A stretch of 64,000 nucleotides of DNA, from the NCBI RefSeq assembly GCF_000993785.3, contig NZ_CP009922.3, positions 2,108,001-2,172,000 of the forward strand, in the 5' to 3' direction. This stretch comes from Streptomyces xiamenensis. Its GTDB lineage: Bacteria; Actinomycetota; Actinomycetes; Streptomycetales; Streptomycetaceae. Positions 43,500-52,326 of the stretch are shown piece by piece. How positions within the stretch are numbered: position 1 is the stretch's first letter; every line of letters starts with the position of its first letter. The notes under the pieces were generated by a model, which saw nothing but the letters and a program-made list of their open reading frames with translations, had not been told where the DNA came from and did no database searches. The translations under genes and the position numbers were made by a program.

Positions 43500-44338
43500 A
43501 TGAAACGCGAGCTTTCCGACCTTGAGTTCGAAGCGCTGATTCTCCCGTACACAGGTGAGCTGACGGGCCTCCGGTCTCCCGTCTCGCGCGGGTACAGCTC
43601 GGATGTCACGGTTGTGGTCGAGTGTGAGAACGGTCCGTTCTTCGTCAAGGCGATCCGGAGCCGGCCGGGGGGCGCAAGGACTCCATGATCCGGGAACGGG
43701 TGATCAATTCGTTCGTGCGGCCCATCTCGCCAGATCTGCGATGGCAGACGGAGGACGATGAGTGGATCGTTTCGGGGTTCGACTTCGTGGACGGCAGGCG
43801 AGCGAACTTCAAGCCGGGTTCCCCGGATCTCCCGGTCATCATCGAACTGCTCAACCGTATGGGCGAACTCAGGCTTCCCGAAGTGGCCCATGACTGGACC
43901 GAGGAGCGTTGGGACAGCTACACCGCCGATGAGACAGAGGCTGCGCTCTTCCGAGGCGATGCCCTGCTGCACACGGACATCAATCCGAGCAACTTGCTCA
44001 TTGGGGAACGCGACGCGTGGGCGGTGGACTGGTCATGGCCCACGCGCGGGGCGGCATTCATCGACCCGGGCATGCTCGTCGTGCAGCTCGTGTCATCCGG
44101 GCACAGTCCTGAGTCCGCCGAGTCGTGGGCGGCCGGTTGCAAGGTGTGGGAAGACGCGGCCCCGGAGGCGATCGACGCCTTCGCCGCTGCCACCACGCGC
44201 ATGTACTGGTCGTTCGCCAAGTGGCGGCCGGAGGAATCGTGGCTCAAGGCCGTGGCGGAGGCGGCCGAGGCATGGGCCAACCACCGGGGGCTGATCGTCG
44301 GGCCCGGCCTGATGGATCAGTCCTTGCGGGGGGCGTAA
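43500..44338 (+). pseudogene. Frameshifted aminoglycoside-phosphotransferase-like kinase
   Basis: ATG at 43500 opens a frame (MKRELSDLEFEALILPYTGEL... FFVKAIRSRPGG) that stops at 43688. The remaining kinase continues in the +1-shifted frame to 44338. Adding one G to the six-G run at 43667-43672 restores a 279-aa protein with the APH motifs LLHTDINPSNLLIG (HxDxxxxN) and AVDWSWPTRG. Role unknown; it sits 8 bp after the truncated radical-SAM gene and overlaps rlmA by 22 bp at its end. A sequencing error in the homopolymer is the main alternative to a true mutation. Confidence 0.8.
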
Positions 44339-45207
44339 CGGGAGAGGGTGACGGAGACCACGACCGGCACCGGGCCCGGGTGTTCGGCGAGCCAGGCGCG
44401 GGTGGCGTCGGTGTCCAGGTGGTGGGCGGAGGGGCCCATGGCGATCAGCCGGGCCAGGTCGGCGGGTGGCAGTTCGGCCCGGTACTCCACGACGCGACTG
44501 CCCGCGGGCTCGAAATGGCCCTCCAGGGTGCGGCGCAGCCGCGCCTCCTTGTCGGGGTCGATGGCGAGCAGGCCCAGGCGCTCGCGGGGCAGTCCGGACA
44601 GATGGCGGGCGGTGGGGGTGATCACCAGCAGGGTGCCGCCGGGGCGCAGCACGCGGTGGAACTCGGGGCCGTTGCGCGGGGCGAAGACGTTGATCAGCAG
44701 ATCGACGTGGTGGTCGGGCAGCGGCAGTGGGCGCCACACGTCCCAGACGGCGGCGGCCAGCCGTGGGTGGGCGCGGGTGGCGCGGCGCAGGGCATATTTG
44801 GACAGATCCAGGCCGATTCCTTGCGCTGAGGGGAGCGCGTCGAGGACGGCGGCGAGGTAGTAGCCGGTCCCGGTTCCGGCGTCCAGAACGGTCCCGTCGG
44901 GGGGAACCTGTGCCCCGGCCGCCTCCGTGGCGAGGGCCTCGGCCAGCGGACGGTAGTGGCCGGCGGCCAGGAAGGCGTCCCGGGCGGCGACCATGGCCTG
45001 GGTATCGGCACCGGCGGGCACCTTGCCGCCGGTCAGCAGGCTCGCGTACCCCTGCCGGGCGATGTCGAAGGTGTGGCCCCCCGGGCAGCGCAGGCTGGTG
45101 TCGCGGTGGGCGAGCGGCTGCCCGCACAGCGGGCACCGCAACGCGGCGAACGGCGAGGGTGCGGAGGCAGACACGGGATTCCCTGAGGTGTGCGGGGCAA
45201 CCGTCAC
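44317..45207 (-). CDS. rlmA: 23S rRNA (guanine-N1)-methyltransferase (RlmA family)
   Basis: 296 aa from GTG at 45207. The N-terminal zinc finger CPLCGQPLAHRDTSLRCPGGH, then the SAM domain VLDAGTGTGYYLAAVLD and LLINVFAPRNGPEFHRVLRPGGTLLVI, are typical of RlmA-I/RlmA-II, which methylate G745 or G748 of helix 35; RlmA-II (TlrB) gives tylosin resistance. Which guanine is targeted cannot be told. No macrolide cluster is in the window, so a housekeeping role is likelier. Confidence 0.9.
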   Translation of the reverse strand: MTVAPHTSGNPVSASAPSPFAALRCPLCGQPLAHRDTSLRCPGGHTFDIARQGYASLLTGGKVPAGADTQAMVAARDAFLAAGHYRPLAEALATEAAGAQVPPDGTVLDAGTGTGYYLAAVLDALPSAQGIGLDLSKYALRRATRAHPRLAAAVWDVWRPLPLPDHHVDLLINVFAPRNGPEFHRVLRPGGTLLVITPTARHLSGLPRERLGLLAIDPDKEARLRRTLEGHFEPAGSRVVEYRAELPPADLARLIAMGPSAHHLDTDATRAWLAEHPGPVPVVVSVTLSRYAPRKD

Positions 45208-45249
45208 CCTATCTCCGAGCTGTCCACTCCGTCCCAGTTGCCTCTGGGA

Positions 45250-45308
45250 TCACTCCTGAGAGTGACCTGGCCGTTGGCATAGTCCCATCGGGCCATGCCA
45301 GATGGGAC
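45250..45308. promoter_or_regulatory. Interleaved inverted repeats between rlmA and wblA
   Basis: Two perfect dyads are interlaced in the order A-B-A'-B': TGGCAT (45275-45280), GTCCCATC (45282-45289), ATGCCA (45295-45300), GATGGGAC (45301-45308). A further dyad, TCACTC-CTGA-GAGTGA (45250-45265), lies beside them. The interlaced set could be a protein-binding cluster or, as RNA, a pseudoknot. Confidence 0.5.
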
Positions 45309-45392
45309 CGACTGGGGGTGTTGCCATGCCGTCGCATTCCGTAACGTCCTCAGCTGAGAATGGTCATGGGACCGTGGGAGGACGGCACCGGG

Positions 45393-45719
45393 ATGAGTTG
45401 GGAAACCGACTGGAGCAAGAACGGGATCTGTCGCAAGACCGACCCGGACGAACTGTTCGTGCAGGGCGCGGAGCAGAACCGCGCCAAGGCGGTGTGCACC
45501 GGCTGCCCGGTGAAGACCGAGTGCCTGGCCTACGGCTTGGACCACAGGATCGAGTTCGGAGTGTGGGGCGGGATGACCGAGCGGGAGCGGCGGGCGCTGC
45601 TGCGCCGGCGGCCGACCGTCACCTCCTGGCGGCAGTTGCTGGAGACGGCCCGCGCGGAGTACGAGCGCTCCACCGCGGCGGGCGAGGGGTCCCGGACCGG
45701 TGCCGCCGACGCGGCGTAG
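45393..45719 (+). CDS. wblA: WblA-like WhiB-family iron-sulfur regulator
   Basis: 108 aa from ATG at 45393 (GGGAGG 11 bases upstream; ATG 45366 is an alternative). The four cluster cysteines are C13, C35, C38 and C44 ([13 protein letters not shown]), followed by the G[VI]WGG turn in [26 protein letters not shown] and a basic DNA-binding tail. Sequence around [19 protein letters not shown] matches WblA, a global regulator that in Streptomyces promotes sporulation and represses antibiotic synthesis. Upstream region carries several dyads. Confidence 0.88.
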   Translation: MSWETDWSKNGICRKTDPDELFVQGAEQNRAKAVCTGCPVKTECLAYGLDHRIEFGVWGGMTERERRALLRRRPTVTSWRQLLETARAEYERSTAAGEGSRTGAADAA

Positions 45720-45802
45720 GCGGCACCGTCCCGCTCCGGTTGCGGGGGCGTCCGGGCGCGCCGAGCATGAAGGGAGGCATCCGCCCCAGTCCGGGAGGAA
45801 CC

Positions 45803-46054
45803 GTGCAATCGGACATCCATCCCCCTTACCGGCAGGTGGTCTTCCGGGACCGTTCCGCCGGGTACGCCTTTCTCACCCGGTCGACGGCCACCAGCGACCG
45901 CACCATCGAGTGGGACGACGGGGAGACGTATCCGGTGATCGATGTGGAGATCTCCTCGGAGAGCCATCCCTTCTACACGGGCAAGGCCCGGGTGCTGGAC
46001 TCCGAGGGACAGGTGCAGAAGTTCGAGCAGCGCTACGGGCGCCGGGAGCGCTGA
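45803..46054 (+). CDS. rpmE2: Ribosomal protein L31, type B (zinc-free paralogue)
   Basis: 83 aa from GTG with GGGAGGAA. The core [47 protein letters not shown]...FEQRYGRR is typical L31, and no cysteines are present, so this is the zinc-independent form that replaces zinc-binding L31 under zinc limitation. I see no Zur-type box in the 83 bp after wblA, which is unusual, since rpmE2 genes are commonly Zur-regulated. Confidence 0.93.
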   Translation: MQSDIHPPYRQVVFRDRSAGYAFLTRSTATSDRTIEWDDGETYPVIDVEISSESHPFYTGKARVLDSEGQVQKFEQRYGRRER

Positions 46055-46108
46055 GCCGGCGCCACCCGCCTGCGCACCCGCCGGGAGCCGGGTGAGAGCA
46101 TCGGCCGG

Positions 46109-46648
46109 ATGATGTACGAGCACGCGGTCACCTCCGCCGATGAACTGCCCGAGATCGTCGGCACCCCGCACCCTGTCGTGATCGACAAGGTGAAGAAGGA
46201 ACTCGGGGCGTTCGAGCGGAAGTGGCTGGCCACCTCCCCGTTCTGCGTCCTGTCCACCTCGGCCGCGGACGGCAGTTGCGATGTCTCGCCGCGGGGCGAT
46301 CCGCCCGGGTTCGTGCAGGTGCTGGACGACTCCACGATCGCGATACCCGACCGGCTCGGCAACCGCCGGGTCGACAGCTGGCGCAATGTCCTGAGCAACC
46401 CGCAGGTGGGGCTCATCTTCATGATCCCGGGGGCCGCCGAGACGCTGCGGATCAACGGCCGGGCCACGCTGGTACGGGACGGCGAGTTCTTCGACCGGAT
46501 GGCGCTGAAGGGCCGCCGCCCGGCGCTGGCTCTGATCGTGGAGACCGACGAGGTCTTTCTGCACTGCTCCAACGCGCTGCGCCGCTCGGGTCTGTGGGAT
46601 CCGGAGTCCTGGCCCGAGGACCTCTCGGAGCTGAAGGTCACCTACTGA
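46109..46648 (+). CDS. PPOX-class flavin protein (MSMEG_1061-like)
   Basis: 179 aa. The split-barrel fold is shown by FCVLSTSAADGSCDVSPRGDPPGFVQVL, STIAIPDRLGNRRVDSWRNVLSNPQVGLIFMIPG, LRINGRATLV and C-terminal VFLHCSNALRRSGLW. This subgroup of pyridoxamine-oxidase-like proteins binds FMN or F420; the substrate is unknown. ATG-ATG start, weak ribosome site. It ends 8 bp before the iron box of the siderophore operon. Confidence 0.85.
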   Translation: MMYEHAVTSADELPEIVGTPHPVVIDKVKKELGAFERKWLATSPFCVLSTSAADGSCDVSPRGDPPGFVQVLDDSTIAIPDRLGNRRVDSWRNVLSNPQVGLIFMIPGAAETLRINGRATLVRDGEFFDRMALKGRRPALALIVETDEVFLHCSNALRRSGLWDPESWPEDLSELKVTY

Positions 46649-46656
46649 CGCACATG

Positions 46657-46675
46657 TTAGGGTAGCCTTCCCTTA
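46657..46675. promoter_or_regulatory. Iron box upstream of siderophore permeases
   Basis: TTAGGGTAGCCTTCCCTTA fits the actinomycete DmdR1/IdeR iron-box consensus TTAGGTTAGGCTCACCTAA at most positions. It lies 37 bp before the permease ATG; Fe2+-loaded repressor would shut the operon. Confidence 0.8.
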
Positions 46676-46712
46676 CTGGGAGACCGGCGCACAGACAGAC
46701 GCGATCAGACAC

Positions 46713-47750
46713 ATGGGCATACGCAGCACGACGGCCACGCCGTCCTCGCGCTCCCGCCCTTTGCTCGCCGCCGGGCTCATCCCGGCGGCCGCGGCCCTGC
46801 TGCTCGCGGTCATCGCCTCCCTCGCCCTGGGCACCGCGCACATTCCGGCGCACACCGTGTGGCAGGCACTCACCGCCTACGACCCCTCCGACACCCAGCA
46901 GCTGATCATCCATGAGGTCCGCGTCCCGCGCACCGTCATCGGTGTGCTGGCGGGGGTCGCGCTGGGCCTGGCGGGAGCCGTGATGCAGGCCGTGGCCCGC
47001 AATCCGCTGGCCGACCCCGGCATCCTCGGCGTCAACGCCGGCGCCGCGCTCTTCGTCGTCCTCGCCATCAACACGCTGGGCATCGTCACCCTCAGCGGCT
47101 ATGTGTGGTTCGGCTTCGCCGGGGCGCTGTGCGCCTTCGCACTCGTCTACGGGGTCAGCTCCCTGGGCCGCGAGGGCGCCACCCCCATCAAGCTGGCCCT
47201 GGCCGGCGCCGCCACCACCGCCGCGCTCGGCTCGGTCACCAGCGCCATCATCCTCACCAGCAACGACGCCTTCGACCAGTACCGCTTCTGGCAGGTCGGC
47301 GCGCTGACCAGGACCGAGGACGGACTGCTCACCCAGGCCGCGCCGTTCATCGTGGCCGGCGCGCTGTGCGCGCTGGTCAGCGGACGCTGGCTCAACACCC
47401 TCAGCATGGGCGACGACACCGCCCGGTCACTGGGCCAGCGGGTGGGCGCGGTGCGCGCCCTGGCGGCCTGCGCCGTGGTGCTGCTGTGCGGCACGGCCAC
47501 CGCCATCGCCGGGCCCATCGCCTTCGTCGGCCTGGTCATCCCGCACATCGCCCGCGCCTTCACCGGCCCCGACTACCGCTGGATCCTGCCCTACTCGGCG
47601 CTGCTGGCCCCCACGCTGCTGCTGACCGCCGACGTGGTGGGCCGCCTCGTCGCCCGCCCCGGCGAACTCCAGGTCGGCATCGTCACGGCCGTGATCGGCG
47701 TCCCCCCGTTCATCGCCCTGGTCCGCCGCAGGAAGACGGGCGCGCTGTGA
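46713..47750 (+). CDS. Iron-siderophore ABC transporter permease (FecCD family)
   Basis: 345 aa, about nine or ten hydrophobic helices. FecCD signatures: RVPRTVIGVLAGVALGLAGAVMQAVARNPLADPGILGVNAGAA and GPIAFVGLVIPHIARAFTGPDYRWILP. Forms half of the membrane channel for ferric siderophore uptake. Its stop overlaps the next permease as GTGA. Under the iron box at 46657. Confidence 0.95.
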   Translation: MGIRSTTATPSSRSRPLLAAGLIPAAAALLLAVIASLALGTAHIPAHTVWQALTAYDPSDTQQLIIHEVRVPRTVIGVLAGVALGLAGAVMQAVARNPLADPGILGVNAGAALFVVLAINTLGIVTLSGYVWFGFAGALCAFALVYGVSSLGREGATPIKLALAGAATTAALGSVTSAIILTSNDAFDQYRFWQVGALTRTEDGLLTQAAPFIVAGALCALVSGRWLNTLSMGDDTARSLGQRVGAVRALAACAVVLLCGTATAIAGPIAFVGLVIPHIARAFTGPDYRWILPYSALLAPTLLLTADVVGRLVARPGELQVGIVTAVIGVPPFIALVRRRKTGAL

Positions 47751-48808
47751 CGACGGACGCCCGAACGACAACGGACACCCGCGCCATCGGCGCCATCCGC
47801 CACGCCCGGCGGACCCGGCGCCGGCGCACCCTCGTCGTCTGCGCCGGACTGCTGGCCGGGGCGATCGCCGTCTTCCTGCTCTCGCTGGCGACCGGGGACA
47901 AGTCGATCCCGCTGCCCGACGTGCTGGCCACCCTCACCGGGGGCGGCAGCCGGGGCGACGCGTTCATCATCATGGAGCTGCGGCTGCCGCGCGCCGCCAC
48001 CGCCGTCGGGGTGGGCGCCGCGTTCGCGGTGGCCGGGGCCATCTTCCAGTCCCTGCTGCGCAATCCGCTGGCCAGCCCCGATGTGATCGGCATCAGCGCC
48101 GGGGCGAGCGCAGCGGCCGTGATCTCCCTCGTGATCCTGGGCCTGAGCGGCCCGGCCGTCTCGCTGGCCGCGCTCGGCGGGGCGCTGACCGCCGCCGTAC
48201 TGATCTACGCGCTCGCCTGGCGGCGCGGCGTCACCGGCTACCGGCTGGTGCTGATCGGCGTCGGGGTGGCCTCCGCCCTCACCAGCACCGTCTCCTACGT
48301 GATGACGCGTTCGGAGACGATGGTCGCCCAGCAGGCCTTCGTCTGGCTCGCCGGCTCCCTCAACGGCCGGTCCTGGGACCAGGCCCGCCCCCTGCTGCTG
48401 GCCCTGGCCCTGCTGATCCCGCTGACCGCGCTCGCCGCCCGCGCCCTGCCCGCGCTCCAGCTGGGCGACGACACCGCCCGGGGCCTGGGCGCCCGCACCG
48501 AACCCTCCCGCGTCGCCCTGCTGCTGTGCGCCGTGGCACTGGCCGGGGTCGCCACCGCCGCCGCGGGACCGGTGGGCTTCGTCGCCTTCGTCTCCGCGCC
48601 CATCGCCCGTGGCCTGCTGCGCCGCCAGGACGCGGCACTGCTGCCGGCCGCCCTCACCGGGGTGCTGGTGGTGCTGCTCTCCGACTACATCGGCCAGCAT
48701 CTGCTCGGCCCGCACCAGATCCCGGTCGGCGTGGTCACCAGCGTGGTCGGCGCCCCGTATCTGCTGTGGCTGCTGGCCACCGCCAATCGCGTCGGCCGCG
48801 GCGGCTGA
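47747..48808 (+). CDS. Iron-siderophore ABC transporter permease (FecCD family)
   Basis: 353 aa from GTG at 47747, overlapping the first permease by 4 bp. FecCD signatures: LRLPRAATAVGVGAAFAVAGAIFQSLLRNPLASPDVIGISAG and GPVGFVAFVSAPIARGLL. The N-terminal 35 residues are basic and cytoplasmic. Pairs with the preceding permease. Confidence 0.94.
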   Translation: MTTDARTTTDTRAIGAIRHARRTRRRRTLVVCAGLLAGAIAVFLLSLATGDKSIPLPDVLATLTGGGSRGDAFIIMELRLPRAATAVGVGAAFAVAGAIFQSLLRNPLASPDVIGISAGASAAAVISLVILGLSGPAVSLAALGGALTAAVLIYALAWRRGVTGYRLVLIGVGVASALTSTVSYVMTRSETMVAQQAFVWLAGSLNGRSWDQARPLLLALALLIPLTALAARALPALQLGDDTARGLGARTEPSRVALLLCAVALAGVATAAAGPVGFVAFVSAPIARGLLRRQDAALLPAALTGVLVVLLSDYIGQHLLGPHQIPVGVVTSVVGAPYLLWLLATANRVGRGG

Positions 48809-48864
48809 CCGGCGCCGGCATTCGCGCCCGTACCGCGGGCCCGTCCAAGGGAGAACCTCCGCCC

Positions 48865-49668
48865 ATGACCGTTCAGCACACACTGCGCACCGAGGAGCTG
48901 CGGCTCACCTATGACCGCCACGAGGTGGTCAAGGGCCTGTCCCTGGACATACCGCCGGGCCGGATCACCATGATCGTGGGGCCGAACGCCTGCGGGAAGT
49001 CCACCTTGCTGCGCGGTCTGGCCCGGCTGCTGACCCCGGCCTCCGGTTCGGTGCTGCTGGACGGCGCGTCCATCCACTCCCGCCCCACCCGCGAGGTGGC
49101 CACCACGCTCGGCATCCTGCCGCAGACCCCGGTGGCGCCCGAGGGCATCACCGTCACCGATCTGGTGGGCCGGGGCCGCTATCCGCACCAGAGCTGGTTC
49201 CGGCGCTGGAGCGAGGAGGACGAGCGGGCGGTCGCCGAGGCGCTGGAGGCCACGGATGTGGCGGAGCTGGCGGACCGGGCGGTGGACGAACTCTCCGGCG
49301 GCCAGCGGCAGCGGGTGTGGATCGCGATGGCGCTGGCCCAGGGCACCGATCTGCTGCTGCTGGACGAACCGACCACGTACCTGGACATCACCCACCAGGT
49401 GGAGGTACTCGATCTGCTGACGGACCTCAACACCTCGGCCGGCACCACTGTGGTGGTGGTGCTGCACGATCTGAACCTGGCCTGCCGGTACGCCGATCAC
49501 CTGGTGGCGATGCGGGACGGGCGGATCGTGGCGGAGGGGCCGCCGGCCGAGGTGGTCACCGAGCAGGTGGTGTCGGACGTGTTCGGGCTGCGCTGCACGC
49601 TGGTGGACGACCCGGTCTCCGGGACGCCGCTGATCGTACCGATGGGGCGGCATCACTCAGCAAAGTAA
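48865..49668 (+). CDS. Iron-siderophore ABC transporter ATPase (FepC family)
   Basis: 267 aa. Walker A GPNACGKSTLLRGL, Q-loop LPQTPVAPEG, signature LSGGQRQRVWIAMALAQ, Walker B LLLLDEPTTYLDI, H-loop VVLHDLNLACRY. Walker A has alanine-cysteine (PNACGKS) where most have GSGKS, common in this subfamily. Energises the two permeases; 56 bp after the second. Confidence 0.95.
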   Translation: MTVQHTLRTEELRLTYDRHEVVKGLSLDIPPGRITMIVGPNACGKSTLLRGLARLLTPASGSVLLDGASIHSRPTREVATTLGILPQTPVAPEGITVTDLVGRGRYPHQSWFRRWSEEDERAVAEALEATDVAELADRAVDELSGGQRQRVWIAMALAQGTDLLLLDEPTTYLDITHQVEVLDLLTDLNTSAGTTVVVVLHDLNLACRYADHLVAMRDGRIVAEGPPAEVVTEQVVSDVFGLRCTLVDDPVSGTPLIVPMGRHHSAK

Positions 49669-49684
49669 GGGTAGGCTAACCTAA
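49666..49684 (+). promoter_or_regulatory. Iron box overlapping the promoter of the binding-protein gene
   Basis: TAAGGGTAGGCTAACCTAA, close to the DmdR1/IdeR consensus. TAACCT (49677-49682) lies exactly at -12 to -7 relative to the ATG at 49689, so transcription may start at the ATG and give a leaderless mRNA, with the repressor covering the -10. Confidence 0.8.
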
Positions 49685-49688
49685 CGGC

Positions 49689-50705
49689 ATGAGACATCTG
49701 CCCCGTGTGCGGCTGGCCCTGCTCGCCGTCGCCGCCCTCGTCCTCCCCCTCACCGCCTGCGGCTCCGACGCCGGCACCGCGGACCGGACCGCCGGCCAGG
49801 AGGAGAACGCCTCCTCGGACGGCGGAGCCTTTCCGGTCACCGTCGCCACCGCCTTCGGTGACGTCACCATCGAGGAGGAGCCGCAGCGGGTCGTCGCCCT
49901 CGGCTGGGGCGACGCCGAGACCGCCCTGGCGCTCGGCGTCCAGCCGGTCGGCGCCAGCGACTGGCTGGCCTTCGGCGGAGAAGGCGTCGGCCCCTGGGCC
50001 GAGGGCCTGTACGACGAGGCCCCCGAGCTGATCGGCACCATGGAGCCCGAGCTGGAGCGCATCGCCGAGCTCGACCCGGACCTGATCCTGGACCTCAACT
50101 CCAGCGGGACCCAGGAGCGGTACGACATGCTGGAGCGGATCGCCCCCACCGTGGGCGTCCCCGACGGGGGCCAGCAGTACAAGATCTCCTGGCGCGAGCA
50201 GGTCTCCATGATCGCCACCGCGCTGGGCCGCGCCGAGGCCGGCGAGCGGCTGATCGCCGACACCGAGGACGCCTTCGCGCAGGCCGCCGCCGACCACCCC
50301 GAGTTCGAGGGCAGGACGATCGTGGTCTCCGCGGTCACCTCCGGCGGATACGGCGCCTACGTCCAAGGCAGCGGCCGGGTGGACTTCGTGGAGGCGCTCG
50401 GCTTCACCAACAGCCCCGCCGTCAACGAGCTGGCCGGCGAGGACTTCTCCATCCCGGTCTCCAAGGAACGGCTGGACCTGCTGGACGCCGATGTCACCGT
50501 CGTCACCCCGATCGGCGTGCCGCCCACCGAGATCAGCGAGGACCCGCTTTACCAGGCGATCCCCTCGGTCGCCGACGGCCGCGGACTGGTCCTGGACGAC
50601 CCGGAGATCTCCCTGGCGTTCGCCACCAACACGGTGCTCTCCCTGCCCTACGCCCTGGACCTGGTGGTCCCCCTGCTCTCCGACGCGGTGGCCGGCAACG
50701 CCTGA
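49689..50705 (+). CDS. Iron-siderophore binding lipoprotein (FepB/TroA fold)
   Basis: 338 aa. Signal peptide with lipobox LPLTAC (Cys about 24), acidic linker, then a class III binding fold: PQRVVALGWGDAETALALGVQPVGASDWLAFGGEG, PDLILDLNSSGTQERYDMLERIAPTVGV and the long helix before the C-lobe. It captures the ferric siderophore outside the membrane and delivers it to the FecCD permeases. Own iron box; no ribosome site upstream, in line with leaderless translation. Confidence 0.94.
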   Translation: MRHLPRVRLALLAVAALVLPLTACGSDAGTADRTAGQEENASSDGGAFPVTVATAFGDVTIEEEPQRVVALGWGDAETALALGVQPVGASDWLAFGGEGVGPWAEGLYDEAPELIGTMEPELERIAELDPDLILDLNSSGTQERYDMLERIAPTVGVPDGGQQYKISWREQVSMIATALGRAEAGERLIADTEDAFAQAAADHPEFEGRTIVVSAVTSGGYGAYVQGSGRVDFVEALGFTNSPAVNELAGEDFSIPVSKERLDLLDADVTVVTPIGVPPTEISEDPLYQAIPSVADGRGLVLDDPEISLAFATNTVLSLPYALDLVVPLLSDAVAGNA

Positions 50706-50723
50706 CCGGCGCCCACAAGCCCG

Positions 50724-50767
50724 ACGGCCCGGGCCCGTACGGTGCGTACCGTACGGGCCCGGGCCGT
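50724..50767. terminator. Very strong bidirectional terminator
   Basis: Arms of 20 bp (50724-50743 and 50748-50767) pair perfectly around a GCGT loop, with a GGGCCCGTAC core. It sits between the convergent siderophore operon (stop 50705) and PTS EIIC gene (stop 50787). Confidence 0.85.
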
Positions 50768-50786
50768 TCTTCGAGGGCCGGCCGGG

Positions 50787-52202
50787 TCAGGAGACGGGCT
50801 GCGTCTCCTGCTCCGGGGCCGCGTCGTTCCCGGCGTCTTCGCTCTGGTTGTTCCGCTTCTCCCGCCGGTCCACCAGCGCGCTGCCCACCAGCACACCCAC
50901 CAGCGAGCCGAGCACCAGCACGATCACCGCGACGTGACCCCAGTTGGCGGCGTTGCCCACCAGGAACCCGGCGACACCGAAGTCGGCGTCCGAGAAGGTG
51001 GAGTTCGCCAGGCCGACATCGCCCAGGCGGGGCAGGATCAGCAGCGGCAGGAAGGTGATCAGCAGACCGTTGGCGATCGAGCCCAGGACGGCGCCGCGCC
51101 GGCCGCCGACCGCGTTGCCGATGACGCCGGAGGCGCCACCGGTCATGAAGTGCGCCACGATGCCCGGGATGATGATCGTGCCGCCGACGGCCGCCAGCAC
51201 GCCCATGCCGATCAGGCCGGCCGCGAAGCTGGCCAGGAAGCCGATCAGCACCGCGTTGGGCGCGAAGGTGAAGACGATCGGCACGTCCAGGGCGGGCTTG
51301 GCGTTGGGGACCAGCTTCTGCGAGATGCCCTTGAAGGCGGGGATGATCTCGGCCAGCACGACCCGCACACCGGCCAGGATGATCGTGACACCGGCCGCGA
51401 ACATACCGGCCTGCATGATCGCCCAGATCACGAACCACTGGCCGCCGCTCAGCTCGCTCTCCACGTAGCCGGGCCCGGCGATCAGCGTCACCAGCAGGTA
51501 GATGACACCCATGGACAGCGCGATGACGACCGTGGTGTCGCGCAGGAAGCCCAGACCGGAGGGGATCTTCAGGTCCTCGGTGGACTTGGCGGCGTCACCC
51601 TTGGTCAGCTTGGCGACCCAGCCGGAGGTGGCGATGCCGACGTTCCCGGTGTGGCCCAGCGCCACGTTCTCCTGCTTGGTGACCTTGCGCATGAACGGCT
51701 GCACCAGGGCGGGCGAGACGGTGGTGACGATGCCCTGGGCGAGGGAACCCCACAGCACGGCCTCCCACGACTCGAAGCCGTTGGCCATCAGGATCACGGC
51801 GGTCATCGCGGCCAGGTACAGCGCCACGTGGCCGGACATGTAGATGTACTTGAGCCGGGTGAAGCGCGCCAGCAGCACGTTCACCACCATGCCGAAGAAG
51901 AAGATCAGCGCGGCCTGGGTGCCGAAGTCGGTGAGGACGGTACCGACGATGGCCTCGTTGTTCGGCACCACGCCCTGCACGTCGAAGGCGTGCTGGAACA
52001 TGTCGCCGAACGGGGTGAGGGCGCCGGAGACGACCCCCGCGCCCGCGGCCAGCACGAGGAAGCCGACGAACGCCTTGATCGTTCCCTTGAGGGTGTCCGA
52101 GGCGGACTTGCGCTGGAGGACCAGACCGAGCAGGGCGATCAGGCCGATGATCACGGATGGTTCGCGGAATATGTCCACGAGGGTGTTGAGGAAGCCGTTC
52201 AC
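50787..52202 (-). CDS. ulaA: PTS ascorbate-family EIIC permease (UlaA/SgaT type)
   Basis: 471 aa from GTG at 52202. About eleven membrane helices, with the family stretches REPSVIIGLIALLGLVLQRKS, GNVGIATSGWVAKLTKGDA and VPIVFTFAPNAVLIGFLASF. UlaA-type EIIC moves a sugar or sugar acid, classically L-ascorbate, while the EIIB domain phosphorylates it. 124 bp after EIIB. The substrate may not be ascorbate, as no lactonase or decarboxylase genes are linked. Confidence 0.9.
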   Translation of the reverse strand: MNGFLNTLVDIFREPSVIIGLIALLGLVLQRKSASDTLKGTIKAFVGFLVLAAGAGVVSGALTPFGDMFQHAFDVQGVVPNNEAIVGTVLTDFGTQAALIFFFGMVVNVLLARFTRLKYIYMSGHVALYLAAMTAVILMANGFESWEAVLWGSLAQGIVTTVSPALVQPFMRKVTKQENVALGHTGNVGIATSGWVAKLTKGDAAKSTEDLKIPSGLGFLRDTTVVIALSMGVIYLLVTLIAGPGYVESELSGGQWFVIWAIMQAGMFAAGVTIILAGVRVVLAEIIPAFKGISQKLVPNAKPALDVPIVFTFAPNAVLIGFLASFAAGLIGMGVLAAVGGTIIIPGIVAHFMTGGASGVIGNAVGGRRGAVLGSIANGLLITFLPLLILPRLGDVGLANSTFSDADFGVAGFLVGNAANWGHVAVIVLVLGSLVGVLVGSALVDRREKRNNQSEDAGNDAAPEQETQPVS

Positions 52203-52326
52203 GGGTGGCGCCTTTCTACGGCACGACGAGCGGTTCGGTCGCGATGCAGGTGACGTCAGCAGTGGACAGACGTTCCTTGCTGTGGATCGGGGAGCGAGCG
52301 GGGGGACGGGTGGAGCCGGGGAAGGG

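Noticed and set aside
45337..45393. BldN-dependent promoter for wblA
   Set aside because: CGTAAC is present but the -10 CGTTGA at 16-bp spacing is not (GGTCAT instead).
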